64,000 bases of DNA from assembly GCF_001514215.1 (NCBI RefSeq), contig NZ_KQ948855.1, positions 219,710 to 283,709 on the forward strand. The letters run 5' to 3'. The position numbers were made by a program, and so were the translations under genes. This document shows positions 36,085-45,247 of the stretch, piece by piece. Within the stretch, counting starts at the first letter, position 1, and every line of letters begins with the position of its first letter. Source of the stretch: Streptomyces bungoensis. Its GTDB lineage: Bacteria; Actinomycetota; Actinomycetes; Streptomycetales; Streptomycetaceae. A model generated the notes under the pieces. It made no database searches. It was not told the DNA's origin and worked only from the letters and a program-made list of their open reading frames with translations.

Positions 36085-38778
36085 TCACGGTGCCGGTTCG
36101 GAGGGGTGGGCCGGCTGGGAGGACTGGACCTCACCGGGCGGCTTGAGATCGGGCTGCGCCCAGGTCCCTGCGATCGTGGTGGCGAAGGCGGTGGCTCCGG
36201 CGACGAGCACCGTGCCGGCGGGGACGGTGATCGACGACAGCCGGCGGAAGTTCCTGATCTGCGACCACTTCATTCCGGCGGCCCGGGCCAGCGACCATTC
36301 CCACCAGAGCCCCAGCAGCATGCACAGGACGAGCGTCTGCCCGGCGACCCCGGCGCACCCCGTCACCAGGTCGTTCACGGAGGGATCCCGCGCGTACTGC
36401 GGATCCACGGTGAGGGTCGCCATGGGAAGGACCTCGGCCGGCAGGATGCCCAGCATGAGCCAGGCCGCCTTGCCGACGGGGGTGAGGCCGCGCAGCATCG
36501 CGTAGAAGTAGCCGTAGACGAACCCGTACAGCGCCCAGTGCGTGAACCGGAGTATCTGGAACATCAGATTCAGGTGGAACGGCATGAAGTTGTCCGCCCC
36601 CACGGTTCCGCTGGTCACGGCCTTGTACACAGCCCAGGGCAGGGCCAGCAGCTGGGCGCGTCCCGCGCCGACGAGCCCGGCGGTCCAGGGACTGCGCCCC
36701 GCGTTCGTGCCGAGGGCGAACCGTTTGGCCCGCCTCAGCCTCGACTCCGGATCGCCGTTGCGCCCGGGCACGGCCAGTCCGCGCCAGCGGTCGGAGAAGT
36801 CCGACACCGTCATGTCCTCCGCGAGCGCGGACCGGGCGGACCGCTGGAAGTCGGCCCGGGTGTCCCAGATCAGCTGGGTCGTGAGCCAGCGGTCCATGAA
36901 ACGGGCGTGCCCCCGGCGGCCGACGCATCGCAGCCTGGCCGTGGAGGCAGCCGATCCGATCGGCAGCAGGACCAGCGAGGCGACCGACGCGGAGAGGACG
37001 GCGAGCGCTTCTCCCCACATCGTCAGGGTGCGCAGGTTGGGGGCGCCGAACGCCGTGAGCGCCGCGCACACCAGCAGCACCCTGCCGACGGGCTCCACGG
37101 CTCGCCCGGTGTCGCCCCTGGCGCCGCGCCGCCACAGGTAGGCGATCTGCACGGCGATGCCGCAGACGGTCATGACGAAGAACGGGAAGGCCGCGTAGTC
37201 CGTGAACAGCGGATGACGGTACTCGTACCAGGCCTCGTTCCCACGGCTCAGCGGTGTGGGCGGCAGGTACGCCACCACGAAGGGGGCAACCAGCGTTACC
37301 CAGAGGAGCAGGAAGCAGGCGGTGCGCACCGCGGGTCCCAGAGTGCGCCGCAGGGCGGGCGCCAGGAGCGAAACGAGCCAGGCCGCCGCGGGCCAGGTGC
37401 AGACCAGGGCCGCGACCGCGCTCCATCCGCTCAGCTCCGCGTGTCCGTCGGCGATGACGGGGGTGCGGGCGAGTTCCCAGGTGACGAGGACCGTCCAGAG
37501 CAGCGCTCCGGCCGTGGGAGCCCATCTGCGCACCGCGCTGCCCCTGCGCAGCCGCTGACCGGAGAGTGCCAGGGCGGAGGCGGCCAGTGCCGCCGCCACC
37601 AGTCGGGCCCCGGCACCGGTGTCCCACGCCGTCCCACCGGCCGCCATGAGGACCAGGGAGAGAAGCGGAGACACGCAGCTCGCGACGAGTGTCGGCCCCG
37701 AGGGCGGCCTGCCCGTCACCACGCGGCGGGTGAACCACCACGCCGCCGTCGGCAGGACGTACCACAGCCAGAGGCCCAGCACGGGCCCCGGCGACCAGGT
37801 GTAGGCCGGCGGGATCGGCATGCTGGCATAGAAGAAGTCGAGGTGTGTGGTGCCGGGCGGCAAGGGCGGGGTGGGCAGGGCGGAGCGCGCACAGGCGCAC
37901 GCGACCGCCGCGAACGCCAGGGTGGCCGCCGCCCACCTGCGGGGCACGGCGGGACCGGCCAGACCGGCCACCAGGAGGGCGGCGACGGCACCAATGCCGC
38001 AGCCGGCGAGTGCGAACGCGGTCAGCATCTCGCCCCGCGTCTGGTGACGCGCCGTCGGCATTCTGGTGGTCTTCACCGAACGGGTCAGCTCGACCGAGCG
38101 AGCGACCGCCGGTCCTTCCTTCCCCGATCCCGTCGCGGTGTCGACCCGCCAGGTGACGGAGTCCGCCGACTGCGACTCGACAGGGCCGTGGACATTGCTG
38201 AACGACCACTTCGGCGCGGTGACCGTCACCATCCACACGTCGGGGGGAAAGCCGCTTCTCGGGTCCGCCCTGGCCTCCGGGTGCGGGGTGATCGTCAGTT
38301 TCTGCTCCCCGGACCGGCGATCCAGGTAGAGGACGAAGAAGGACCGCACCTGTGCCCGCGCGTGCGCCGAACGCTGGATCACCCGGTCCGGCCGGATCCT
38401 GGCACCGTCGAAGTCCGGCACCTTGCGATCCCGCAGGACCCCGGGTTGGTCGCAGCGTCCGACACCGTCGATCCGCGCCTGGGCCAGTCCAGGGCTTCGC
38501 GCGGCGAGCGTATAGGAACAGGTCTCGATGATCACCACTTCCTGCCGCGACCGGTCCCAGCCGACCTCGATGGTGATCGTCCCGACCCGGTCCTTCGGCT
38601 CCTGGCCGCCGGACGCCACGGCCCGAGCGGCACCGGGAAGGCACAGGCAGAGCGCGGCCAGCAGGACCGCGGCACCCGCTCTGATCAGCGTCGCGGTCGG
38701 CACTCCGCCGCTCGTCGAGGGCCGCACCGGCCCGCCGTCCGTACGTGTGCCACGCACCCGTGATCCCCCGCCCGGCAT
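36085..38778 (-). CDS. Very large multi-pass membrane protein
   Basis: 897 residues from ATG 38778. N-terminal signal-like hydrophobic segment (LIRAGAAVLLAALCLCLPGA, ~30-49), then ~210 residues predicted outside the cell (VGTITIEVGWDRSRQEVVII), then roughly ten or more hydrophobic helices between residues ~235 and 560, a cytoplasmic-looking charged stretch (~590-680, TRADFQRSARSALAEDMTVSDFSDRW) and further helices to ~870. No catalytic motif recognised; it resembles large uncharacterised Streptomyces membrane proteins (possibly the DUF6185 group, from memory). It is divergent from pglX with 214 bp between starts, so the two may share control. Transport or sensing is a guess. Confidence 0.75.
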   Translation of the reverse strand: MPGGGSRVRGTRTDGGPVRPSTSGGVPTATLIRAGAAVLLAALCLCLPGAARAVASGGQEPKDRVGTITIEVGWDRSRQEVVIIETCSYTLAARSPGLAQARIDGVGRCDQPGVLRDRKVPDFDGARIRPDRVIQRSAHARAQVRSFFVLYLDRRSGEQKLTITPHPEARADPRSGFPPDVWMVTVTAPKWSFSNVHGPVESQSADSVTWRVDTATGSGKEGPAVARSVELTRSVKTTRMPTARHQTRGEMLTAFALAGCGIGAVAALLVAGLAGPAVPRRWAAATLAFAAVACACARSALPTPPLPPGTTHLDFFYASMPIPPAYTWSPGPVLGLWLWYVLPTAAWWFTRRVVTGRPPSGPTLVASCVSPLLSLVLMAAGGTAWDTGAGARLVAAALAASALALSGQRLRRGSAVRRWAPTAGALLWTVLVTWELARTPVIADGHAELSGWSAVAALVCTWPAAAWLVSLLAPALRRTLGPAVRTACFLLLWVTLVAPFVVAYLPPTPLSRGNEAWYEYRHPLFTDYAAFPFFVMTVCGIAVQIAYLWRRGARGDTGRAVEPVGRVLLVCAALTAFGAPNLRTLTMWGEALAVLSASVASLVLLPIGSAASTARLRCVGRRGHARFMDRWLTTQLIWDTRADFQRSARSALAEDMTVSDFSDRWRGLAVPGRNGDPESRLRRAKRFALGTNAGRSPWTAGLVGAGRAQLLALPWAVYKAVTSGTVGADNFMPFHLNLMFQILRFTHWALYGFVYGYFYAMLRGLTPVGKAAWLMLGILPAEVLPMATLTVDPQYARDPSVNDLVTGCAGVAGQTLVLCMLLGLWWEWSLARAAGMKWSQIRNFRRLSSITVPAGTVLVAGATAFATTIAGTWAQPDLKPPGEVQSSQPAHPSEPAP

Positions 38779-38992
38779 GAGCCTGTCGTTGCGCGCCCGT
38801 CGACCGCCGCGAACCGGGCGTGACGATGATGGCCCCCCTCGCCGCCGGTCGGAGGCTCTTCGCCGAAAGACGCACATGGGGATGGACGGGACGCGGGTGC
38901 TGGCAGGATGGGACGGCGGGCCTTGGGGGGCTCGCGGGGAATCGTGCGTCCGCGGTGATCGCGGGGCCGTGAGCAGGATGAGAGGTGCGGCT

Positions 38993-41900
38993 GTGACGGT
39001 GACGGCTGAGGGGACGCAGGGGGCGGGGGCCTCGCTGGACCGCACACGGCTGCTGAAGGATCTCCAGGCGCAGGCCCGGCTCCTGGAGGACGATCTCCGG
39101 GCGCGGACCGAGAACGAGCCCGGGTTCCGGGACGCCCTGCGCGTCGAGTACGAGAAGGCCGTCGCGGCGGAGCGTACGGCGGCGATGTACGAGACGTGGC
39201 GTGACGAGCGGGTCGTGCAGATCGCCGCCGCGTGGGTGCTGGCGTGTGTGTTCGTGCGGTTCAGCGAGGACAACGGTCTGATCCCGGACGCGTGGCTGTC
39301 GGGGCCGGGTGACCGGCTGGCCGAGGCGCAGGACCGGCACGACGCGTACTTCCGGGAGAACCCGTCGAAGAACGACCGCGACTGGCTGCTGGACTCCTTC
39401 GACGCGCTGGCCAAGTCCCACCGGACGGTGGAGGGGCTGTTCGACCGGGCCCACAATCCGCTGTACGAGGTCACGCCGTCGTACGAGGCGGCGACGGCGC
39501 TGCTCGCGTTCTGGCGGAAGCGGGGCGCGGACGGCGAGATCGTCCACGACTTCACCGACCCCGAGCTGAGCACGCGGTTCCTGGGTGACCTCTACCAGGA
39601 CCTGTCCGAGCACGCCCGCAAGACGTACGCGCTGCTCCAGACGCCGGTGTTCGTGGAGGAGTTCATCCTCGACCTGACGCTGGAGCCGGCCGTGGAGGAG
39701 TTCGGCCTGACGCCCGCGTGGAAGCACCGGCCGGCGGGCTGGGACGGTGAGGTGTGGGCCGACGGTCCGGGCGGCGAGGAGGTCGTCCGGGGGCTGCGAT
39801 GCATCGACCCCGCGTGCGGCTCCGGGCACTTCCTGCTGGGCATGTTCGAGCGGCTGTTGGGAAAGTGGCGGGAGGCCGAGCCGGGGACCGAGCCGTGGGT
39901 GCTGGTGCGGCGGGCGCTGGAGTCCGTGCACGGCGCTGACAAGAACCCGTTCGCTGTGGCCATCGCCCGGTTCCGGTTGCTGGTGGCTGCCTTGAAGGCG
40001 GGGGGCGTGCGGGAGTTGAGTGCGGCGCCTGGGTTGCCCATTCGGGTGGCTGTGGCGGACTCGTTGCTGCACGGGCGGAACTTGGACACGGTGACGGAGA
40101 CGTTCGACACCCTGTTCGCTGAGAAGGAGCCGTTTTACTATCGAACTGAGGACGTAGAGCAGTACGAACGGGAGGTAGACCTGCTAGGTCGGGGCTCCTA
40201 TCACGTGGTTGTGGGGAACCCGCCGTACATCACCGTGAAGGACAGCCAGGAAAACCAGAACTATCGGAAACCGTACTTCTCCTGTGCTGGCAAGTACGCA
40301 CTGTCGGTTCCGTTCGCGCAGCGCATCTTCGAGCTGGCGATTCGCGCCGACACCGGTTCCTACGACGGAGGTTTCACCGGTCAGATCACGTCAAACTCCT
40401 TCATGAAGCGGGAGTTTGGGAAGGTCCTCATCGAGGCTTACTTCCACGGTGGCAGAGAGTACAAAGATCCGAGTACGGGCCGGAAACGCGACTTTTCGGG
40501 TGTCACACTCACCCATGTCATCGACACATCCGGTGCCTTCATTCCGGGGCATGGGACCCCGACCGTGGTTCTGGCCGGACGTAACCATAAGCCCCGGCAG
40601 GCCGACCCGATCCGGGCAGTACTTGGCGTGCGCGGCGAACCGCGCCAACCAGACGATCCAGCGAAAGGGCTTGTGTGGACAGCGGTCAAGGAGCAGGTGG
40701 GGCGGCCTGGGAGTGAGTCGGAGTGGGTTAGTGTCGAGAACAGCGAACGAGTGCGGTTCGCCAACCACCCTTGGTCGCTGAGCGGCGGAGGAGCAGGAAC
40801 CACCAAGAAGCGCATCGAGACGGCGGCTGCGCGCACTCTCGGCGGTTTCGCGGACTCAATCGGCATCACGTCGGTTACCGGTGAGGACGACCTCTACCTG
40901 CTGCCTCTGAATGGCGCGGCGCGTCGTCTCCAGATCGCCACCACTCAAACCCTAGTCACGGGTGACACGATTCGGGATTTCTCACTGGAAGCCGAGTTTG
41001 AATCCATCTGGGTCTACGACAGCGAATACAGGACTCTTCCTTTTGCCGCTGTGGGCTCCACACGGCAGTTGCTGAGTGACTTTCGTACGGCGATCTCGTC
41101 ACGGAAGCGGTTCGGCGTACCCATGCTGAAACGAGGCATGGCTTGGCACGAATGGCAGGAGCTGTATCCAAGTAAGCTGCGCACCCAACTGTCGATCCCC
41201 TTCGCCTTCGTGGCCACGCACAACCACTTCGTGCTGGACCGGGGCGGGAAGGTGTTCAAGCAGTCCGCGCCAGTGATCAAGTTGCCTGAGGGGGCGGGTG
41301 AGGAGCAGCATCTGGACTTGCTGGGGGTGCTCAACTCCTCGGCCGCTTGCTTCTGGCTCAAGCAGGTGAGCCAGGGCAAGGGCGGCAGCGGCGTCGGATG
41401 CGGCATCAAGGATGAGGCTTGGGAGGAGCGCTACGAGTTCACCGGAACCAAGCTCCAGGAGTTCCCGCTACCCAAGCAGCTGCCTCTTGCCCTCGGTCGT
41501 GAACTCGACTCCCTCGCTCAGGAGTCAGCCAAGCACGCCCCCTCCACCCTCACCGACAACGCTGTACCCACCCGCGAAGCTCTGGACGAGGCCCGCCGTG
41601 CCCAGGAGCAGATCCGTGCCCGCATGATCGCCTTGCAGGAAGAGCTGGACTGGACCGTCTACGGCGCCTATGGGCTGCTCACCGCCGAGGAGGTTGCTCG
41701 GACCACCACCGACGACGTACCGGAAGTCGGCCTCGGTCAACGTGCCTTCGAGATTGTGCTCGCTCGCAAGGTGGCCGCTGAGGAAGCCGAGACCGCCTGG
41801 TTCGAGCGGCACGGGTCCACCCCCACCACCGAGATCCCCGCCCACTGGCCCGAGGCCTACCGCAAGGTCGTCCAAGCCCGTATCGACCTCATCGAGGCCA

Positions 41901-42769
41901 ACAAGGACATCCGCCTCATCGAGCGTCCCGAGTACAAGCGGCGCTGGTCCATCGAGCCCTGGGAAAAGCGCGAGGCCTCCGCGATCCGGAACTGGCTGCT
42001 CGATGCTGCCGAGCGCGAAGACCTGTGGTTCGAGGAGCGGGACGGGTTCACCGTGCCCCGGCCGCTCACCGTCAACCAGCTCGCCGACGCCCTGCGCCAC
42101 GACAAGGACGTCCAGGCCGTGGCCGAGCTGTACGCCGCCGACCACCTCGGCAAGCGCGACGCCTCCCTCGCCACCGTCCTCGCGGCCGTGATCGACGCCG
42201 AGCACGTGCCGTACCTTGCAGCCCTCCGCTACAAGGACTCCGGTCTGCGTAAGCGGGCCCAATGGGAGCAGGTCTGGGAGCAGCAGCGCGAGGAGGACCG
42301 TACCGGGCAGCGGCTCGACATCAAGGTGCCGCCGAAGTACACCGGCGCGGACTTCCTCAAGCACTCCTACTGGTCCAACCGCGGCAAGCTCGACGTGCCG
42401 AAGGAGCGGTTCATCTCCTACCCCGGTGCCTCCCCCGACTCCGACGGCTCTCTGCTCCTCGGCTGGGCCGGCTGGAACCACCGCGACCAGGCCGACGCCC
42501 TCGTCGGCATGATCCGCGACCGCGTGGAGAACGGCGGCTGGGCCAAGGAGGACCCCCGCTTCGTACCGCTGCTCGCCGGTCTGCGCGAGGTGCTGCCCTG
42601 GGTCCACCAGTGGCACGGCGAGTACGACGAGGAGTGGGAGGGCAACCCCGCCGAGGAGTTCCAGTCCGCCCTGGAGAGCGGCCGTACGGACCGCCAGCTC
42701 TCCGAGTCCGACCTCGTCAACTGGCGCCCCGAGAAGAAGACCGGCGGGCGCAAGAAGAAGAGCGAATAA
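38993..42769 (+). CDS. pglX: PglX, adenine-specific DNA methyltransferase of the Pgl system
   Basis: 1258 residues. Methyltransferase motif I DPACGSGHFLLG (~272) and motif IV NPPY in VVGNPPYITVKD (~408) place it with N6-adenine methyltransferases; the large size and N-terminal AAAWVLACVFVRFSEDNGLI are characteristic of BREX/Pgl PglX. It is thought to methylate DNA for self/non-self marking in Pgl resistance. The central part (~380-815, nt ~40130-41440) has clearly weaker third-position GC bias than both ends, suggesting exchange of the recognition region. GTG at 38993 has AGAGG at 38981-38985; GTG 38969 and ATG 38978 are alternatives. Followed by a terminator. Confidence 0.93.
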   Translation: MTVTAEGTQGAGASLDRTRLLKDLQAQARLLEDDLRARTENEPGFRDALRVEYEKAVAAERTAAMYETWRDERVVQIAAAWVLACVFVRFSEDNGLIPDAWLSGPGDRLAEAQDRHDAYFRENPSKNDRDWLLDSFDALAKSHRTVEGLFDRAHNPLYEVTPSYEAATALLAFWRKRGADGEIVHDFTDPELSTRFLGDLYQDLSEHARKTYALLQTPVFVEEFILDLTLEPAVEEFGLTPAWKHRPAGWDGEVWADGPGGEEVVRGLRCIDPACGSGHFLLGMFERLLGKWREAEPGTEPWVLVRRALESVHGADKNPFAVAIARFRLLVAALKAGGVRELSAAPGLPIRVAVADSLLHGRNLDTVTETFDTLFAEKEPFYYRTEDVEQYEREVDLLGRGSYHVVVGNPPYITVKDSQENQNYRKPYFSCAGKYALSVPFAQRIFELAIRADTGSYDGGFTGQITSNSFMKREFGKVLIEAYFHGGREYKDPSTGRKRDFSGVTLTHVIDTSGAFIPGHGTPTVVLAGRNHKPRQADPIRAVLGVRGEPRQPDDPAKGLVWTAVKEQVGRPGSESEWVSVENSERVRFANHPWSLSGGGAGTTKKRIETAAARTLGGFADSIGITSVTGEDDLYLLPLNGAARRLQIATTQTLVTGDTIRDFSLEAEFESIWVYDSEYRTLPFAAVGSTRQLLSDFRTAISSRKRFGVPMLKRGMAWHEWQELYPSKLRTQLSIPFAFVATHNHFVLDRGGKVFKQSAPVIKLPEGAGEEQHLDLLGVLNSSAACFWLKQVSQGKGGSGVGCGIKDEAWEERYEFTGTKLQEFPLPKQLPLALGRELDSLAQESAKHAPSTLTDNAVPTREALDEARRAQEQIRARMIALQEELDWTVYGAYGLLTAEEVARTTTDDVPEVGLGQRAFEIVLARKVAAEEAETAWFERHGSTPTTEIPAHWPEAYRKVVQARIDLIEANKDIRLIERPEYKRRWSIEPWEKREASAIRNWLLDAAEREDLWFEERDGFTVPRPLTVNQLADALRHDKDVQAVAELYAADHLGKRDASLATVLAAVIDAEHVPYLAALRYKDSGLRKRAQWEQVWEQQREEDRTGQRLDIKVPPKYTGADFLKHSYWSNRGKLDVPKERFISYPGASPDSDGSLLLGWAGWNHRDQADALVGMIRDRVENGGWAKEDPRFVPLLAGLREVLPWVHQWHGEYDEEWEGNPAEEFQSALESGRTDRQLSESDLVNWRPEKKTGGRKKKSE

Positions 42770-42775
42770 GCGGAG

Positions 42776-42802
42776 AGGGGCGGTCGACTGCCGACCGCCC
42801 CT
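42776..42802. terminator. Bidirectional terminator between pglX and the DUF397 gene
   Basis: AGGGGCGGTCG (42776-42786) pairs with CGACCGCCCCT (42792-42802) around a five-base loop, an 11-bp perfect stem starting seven bases after the pglX stop codon. It also lies 12 bp beyond the stop codon of the convergent DUF397 gene, so it can serve both. Confidence 0.8.
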
Positions 42803-42813
42803 CCTTGCTCACC

Positions 42814-43020
42814 TCAGCCGCACGCGGCCATCCGTACGAACGCGGCCCACTCATCGGCGCCGACGGAGAGGAACGCCTCCCCCGGCCGCTTGGAGTCACG
42901 GACCAGCACGGCCGTACCGGCGTCCGCGACCTCGACACAGTCTCCGCCGCTGCCTGAGCTGTAACTGCTCTTGAACCAGCTCAGCTCGCCAGCGGCAGGC
43001 TCGGGGCTGCTTGCCTTCAT
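42814..43020 (-). CDS. DUF397 domain protein
   Basis: 68 residues, a full-length DUF397 protein: SWFKSSYSSGSGGDCVEVAD and VLVRDSKRPGEAFLSVGADEWAAF. Such small proteins are encoded next to XRE/DUF5753 regulators throughout Streptomyces and act as their partners, in a toxin-antitoxin-like or regulatory pair. Its ATG overlaps the stop codon of the upstream regulator gene (ATGA), indicating translational coupling. Confidence 0.92.
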   Translation of the reverse strand: MKASSPEPAAGELSWFKSSYSSGSGGDCVEVADAGTAVLVRDSKRPGEAFLSVGADEWAAFVRMAACG

Positions 43021-43856
43021 AGCTCTCCCAACAGCTTCTCGATGAAGGCCAGCGACTCCCTGGGAGTCAGCGCCTGCGCTCGGAGAACGCCATACGTCGA
43101 TGCCAAAGGACTGACCTTCTTGGGCGTGGTGTACAGGATGCTCGCCTCCTGCACCTCCATATAGCCAATCCTGCGCTCGCCTTCGAGATGGATCAACGTG
43201 AATGCGCCGCCAAGCCCTGCATGTTCGTCGCGGTCGGTAGGCATGACCTGCAACTCCACGTTGCGTTCGTGCCCGACGAGCAGCAGTTGCTCCAGTTGGC
43301 CACGCAGCACTTGGCGACCGCCGATGGGGCGCCGAAGTACCTGTTCCTCGACGACGAAGCTCAGAAGCGGGGTAGGTCGCCGTGAGAACAGTTTCTGCCG
43401 CTCCAGTCGTGCGGCCACTCGCTGCTCGATGACTTCGGGGTCCAACAGCGGACGCCACATGGTGAAGACCGCACGCGCGTATTCCTCCGTCTGCAACAGG
43501 CCCTTGACCACGTGGTTGTCGTAGGCGTGCAGTTCAACAGCCTGCGCCTCCATCTCCGCGTAACGCCGGAAGAACGACGGATACCGAGCCTTCGCCACCT
43601 CCTCCTTCATCGCCACCAGCACGCCCGTCGCCCCCAGCACCCGATCCACCGCATCGATCAGGTCCGGCTTGGGAATGCGCCGCCCCTGCTCCACCGCCGC
43701 GATCTGCGCCTCGCCGTAGCCGACCCGTTCCCCCAACTGCGCCTGGGTGAGGCCGCCCTGTTCCCGCAGCAGCTTGATCTGACGCCCGAAGCACCGCAGG
43801 AACTCCCCGCCGGCCTCCCCCTCCACCCCCGCGCCCGAGTCCGCCCCCGACTCCAT
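43017..43856 (-). CDS. XRE-family regulator with DUF5753-type C-terminal domain
   Basis: 279 residues from ATG 43856, preceded by GAGGAGGGTCGT; an upstream in-frame ATG at 43874 is less likely. N-terminal helix-turn-helix: FGRQIKLLREQGGLTQAQLG and VGYGEAQIAAVEQGRRIPKP (~20-65). The rest matches DUF5753, with YDNHVVKGLLQTEEYARAV, VAARLERQKLF and VEEQVLRRPIGG. Pairs with the DUF397 gene immediately downstream. Probably controls that pair and perhaps the divergent gene at 44113. Confidence 0.93.
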   Translation of the reverse strand: MESGADSGAGVEGEAGGEFLRCFGRQIKLLREQGGLTQAQLGERVGYGEAQIAAVEQGRRIPKPDLIDAVDRVLGATGVLVAMKEEVAKARYPSFFRRYAEMEAQAVELHAYDNHVVKGLLQTEEYARAVFTMWRPLLDPEVIEQRVAARLERQKLFSRRPTPLLSFVVEEQVLRRPIGGRQVLRGQLEQLLLVGHERNVELQVMPTDRDEHAGLGGAFTLIHLEGERRIGYMEVQEASILYTTPKKVSPLASTYGVLRAQALTPRESLAFIEKLLGEL

Positions 43857-44056
43857 ACGACCCTCCTCACCCAACGCTCACCGTCCGTGATCGCAGAGTA
43901 GGAGTCGCGTACGCCAACCGATCGCAAACTCGGGCAGGTTGACTCGTGTGAGTGAACGCTGACCAGCGAAAGCTTTCTTCACTCGACGCGTCCATCCGCG
44001 CACTCTCCGTGCGGTACGGTCACCCCAACAACGCACCGCACATAACTCGGCCCCCG

Positions 44057-44110
44057 CAACGGTTGCAGCCGTTCGCGAGGGCCTGAACCACCAGTGGAAG
44101 GCAAGTTCCA
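44057..44110. promoter_or_regulatory. Inverted repeats upstream of the 44113 gene, one covering its ribosome-binding site
   Basis: AACGG/CCGTT around TTGCAG (44058-44073) is a candidate operator in the divergent promoter region (43857-44112, no ORF of its own). TGGAA (44095-44099) can pair with TTCCA (44106-44110) and so hide the purine-rich GGAAGG that precedes the GTG start at 44113. Short stems, so confidence is modest. Confidence 0.3.
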
Positions 44111-44112
44111 CC

Positions 44113-45141
44113 GTGATTTACAGGCACTGTATCGCGCCCCCGCGCGCCTACACCCAGTTCTCGCACGACATCATCCGGCACCCCCGCCTCTCCTCGGACG
44201 CGGTCCGCCTCCTGACCTGGCAGCTCTCCCTCCCCCAGGGCACAAGGGAATCCCTCTCCCGCACCGCCGAACGCGCCAACATCGGCGCCTGCGCCTTCAC
44301 CCGAGCCAAGCGCCAGCTCAAGGACGAAGGCTTCGTACACGAGCGGCGCGTCCAGGGTCCCGGCGGCCACTGGGTCACCCAACAGCTCGTCTCCAACGTG
44401 CCGTTGAACCCTGCGGAGGCCGCCAAACTCCTCGCCCGGATGCCCGTGACGCCGTCGCCGCAGGTCGCACCGAGTCCCCGGAATCCGGCGGCCGGTGAGC
44501 GGACCGGTCGGCTCACCGACGGTCTTCCCTACGGCGACACCCATGTGGACACCCACAACCAACCCCCCAAACCCCCCGAGGACGCACCCGATGCCCCCGC
44601 ACCCGCCGAAGCCCCCGAAGCCCCGCACGCCTCGCCAGCCCCGGAAGCCCCGCAAGCCCAGGTAGACCGCGAGGACCACGAGGACGGAAGGCCCCACCCC
44701 CCTACCCCCCACCTCGAAGAGGCCCGCACCCTCGCCGCCTCCTACCGCGACCTCGACCCGGCCCTGCGCACCATCCCCCGCGCGATGCACGCCGAGCTGA
44801 CGGACCTCACCGCCCGCTGGCTCGCCGCCGGGCACCCGCCCGCCGCGATCCGCGCCCACATCCTGCGCAACCTCCCCGACGGCGACACCCGCGTCCACCG
44901 CCCCGGCGGCCTCCTGCGCTACCTCCTCACCGAGGTGCCACCGGTCCCGCCCGCGCTCGCCTCGCCCCCACCGCGAAACGCGCCTCCGCACGCCCCGCAG
45001 GAGCGCCCCGGCCTCTCCACCCGGCTCGCCACCCTCCGCGAATGCGAGGGCGACCACGTACAGGCGACCCTCTTCCGGCCGACCGGAGAGGAGCCCCTGT
45101 GTCCGGCGTGCACCGCCCGCACCACCACCGTGCCCATGTGA
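44113..45141 (+). CDS. Winged-helix-like protein with proline-rich middle
   Basis: 342 residues. The N-terminal ~95 residues look like a replication-initiator or MarR-type winged helix: LSSDAVRLLTWQLSLPQGTR, LSRTAERANIGACAFTRAKR (helix-turn-helix) and LKDEGFVHERRV. A Pro/Ala/Glu-rich linker (~145-205) follows, then a helical domain (EARTLAASYRDLDPALRTIPRAMHAEL) and a C-terminal C-x(n)-H and C-x2-C pattern (LRECEGDH, LCPACT) that may bind zinc. Similar proteins are common in Streptomyces next to XRE/DUF397 pairs. GTG start at 44113; divergent from the XRE gene. Role unknown, DNA binding inferred. Confidence 0.78.
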   Translation: MIYRHCIAPPRAYTQFSHDIIRHPRLSSDAVRLLTWQLSLPQGTRESLSRTAERANIGACAFTRAKRQLKDEGFVHERRVQGPGGHWVTQQLVSNVPLNPAEAAKLLARMPVTPSPQVAPSPRNPAAGERTGRLTDGLPYGDTHVDTHNQPPKPPEDAPDAPAPAEAPEAPHASPAPEAPQAQVDREDHEDGRPHPPTPHLEEARTLAASYRDLDPALRTIPRAMHAELTDLTARWLAAGHPPAAIRAHILRNLPDGDTRVHRPGGLLRYLLTEVPPVPPALASPPPRNAPPHAPQERPGLSTRLATLRECEGDHVQATLFRPTGEEPLCPACTARTTTVPM

Positions 45142-45247
45142 TCGCACCGGCTCCGCGCCAGCCCCTCGTCCCGGGCACCTGGGAACCGCGTTGCACACCA
45201 CCTCGGACCAGCAGGAGGAACGTCCCGCTGGTCCGAGGCGCGACCGG

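Noticed and set aside
35663..36088. Minus-strand frame starting at GTG 36088 that overlaps the membrane protein stop as GTGA, considered as a missing precursor peptide
   Set aside because: It runs out of frame far into the acetyltransferase gene and becomes Ser/Arg-rich without a stop, so it looks like chance.
36106..38763. 885-codon plus-strand frame opposite the large membrane protein
   Set aside because: Arg/Gly/Pro-rich shadow frame; the minus strand shows a signal sequence and transmembrane helices.
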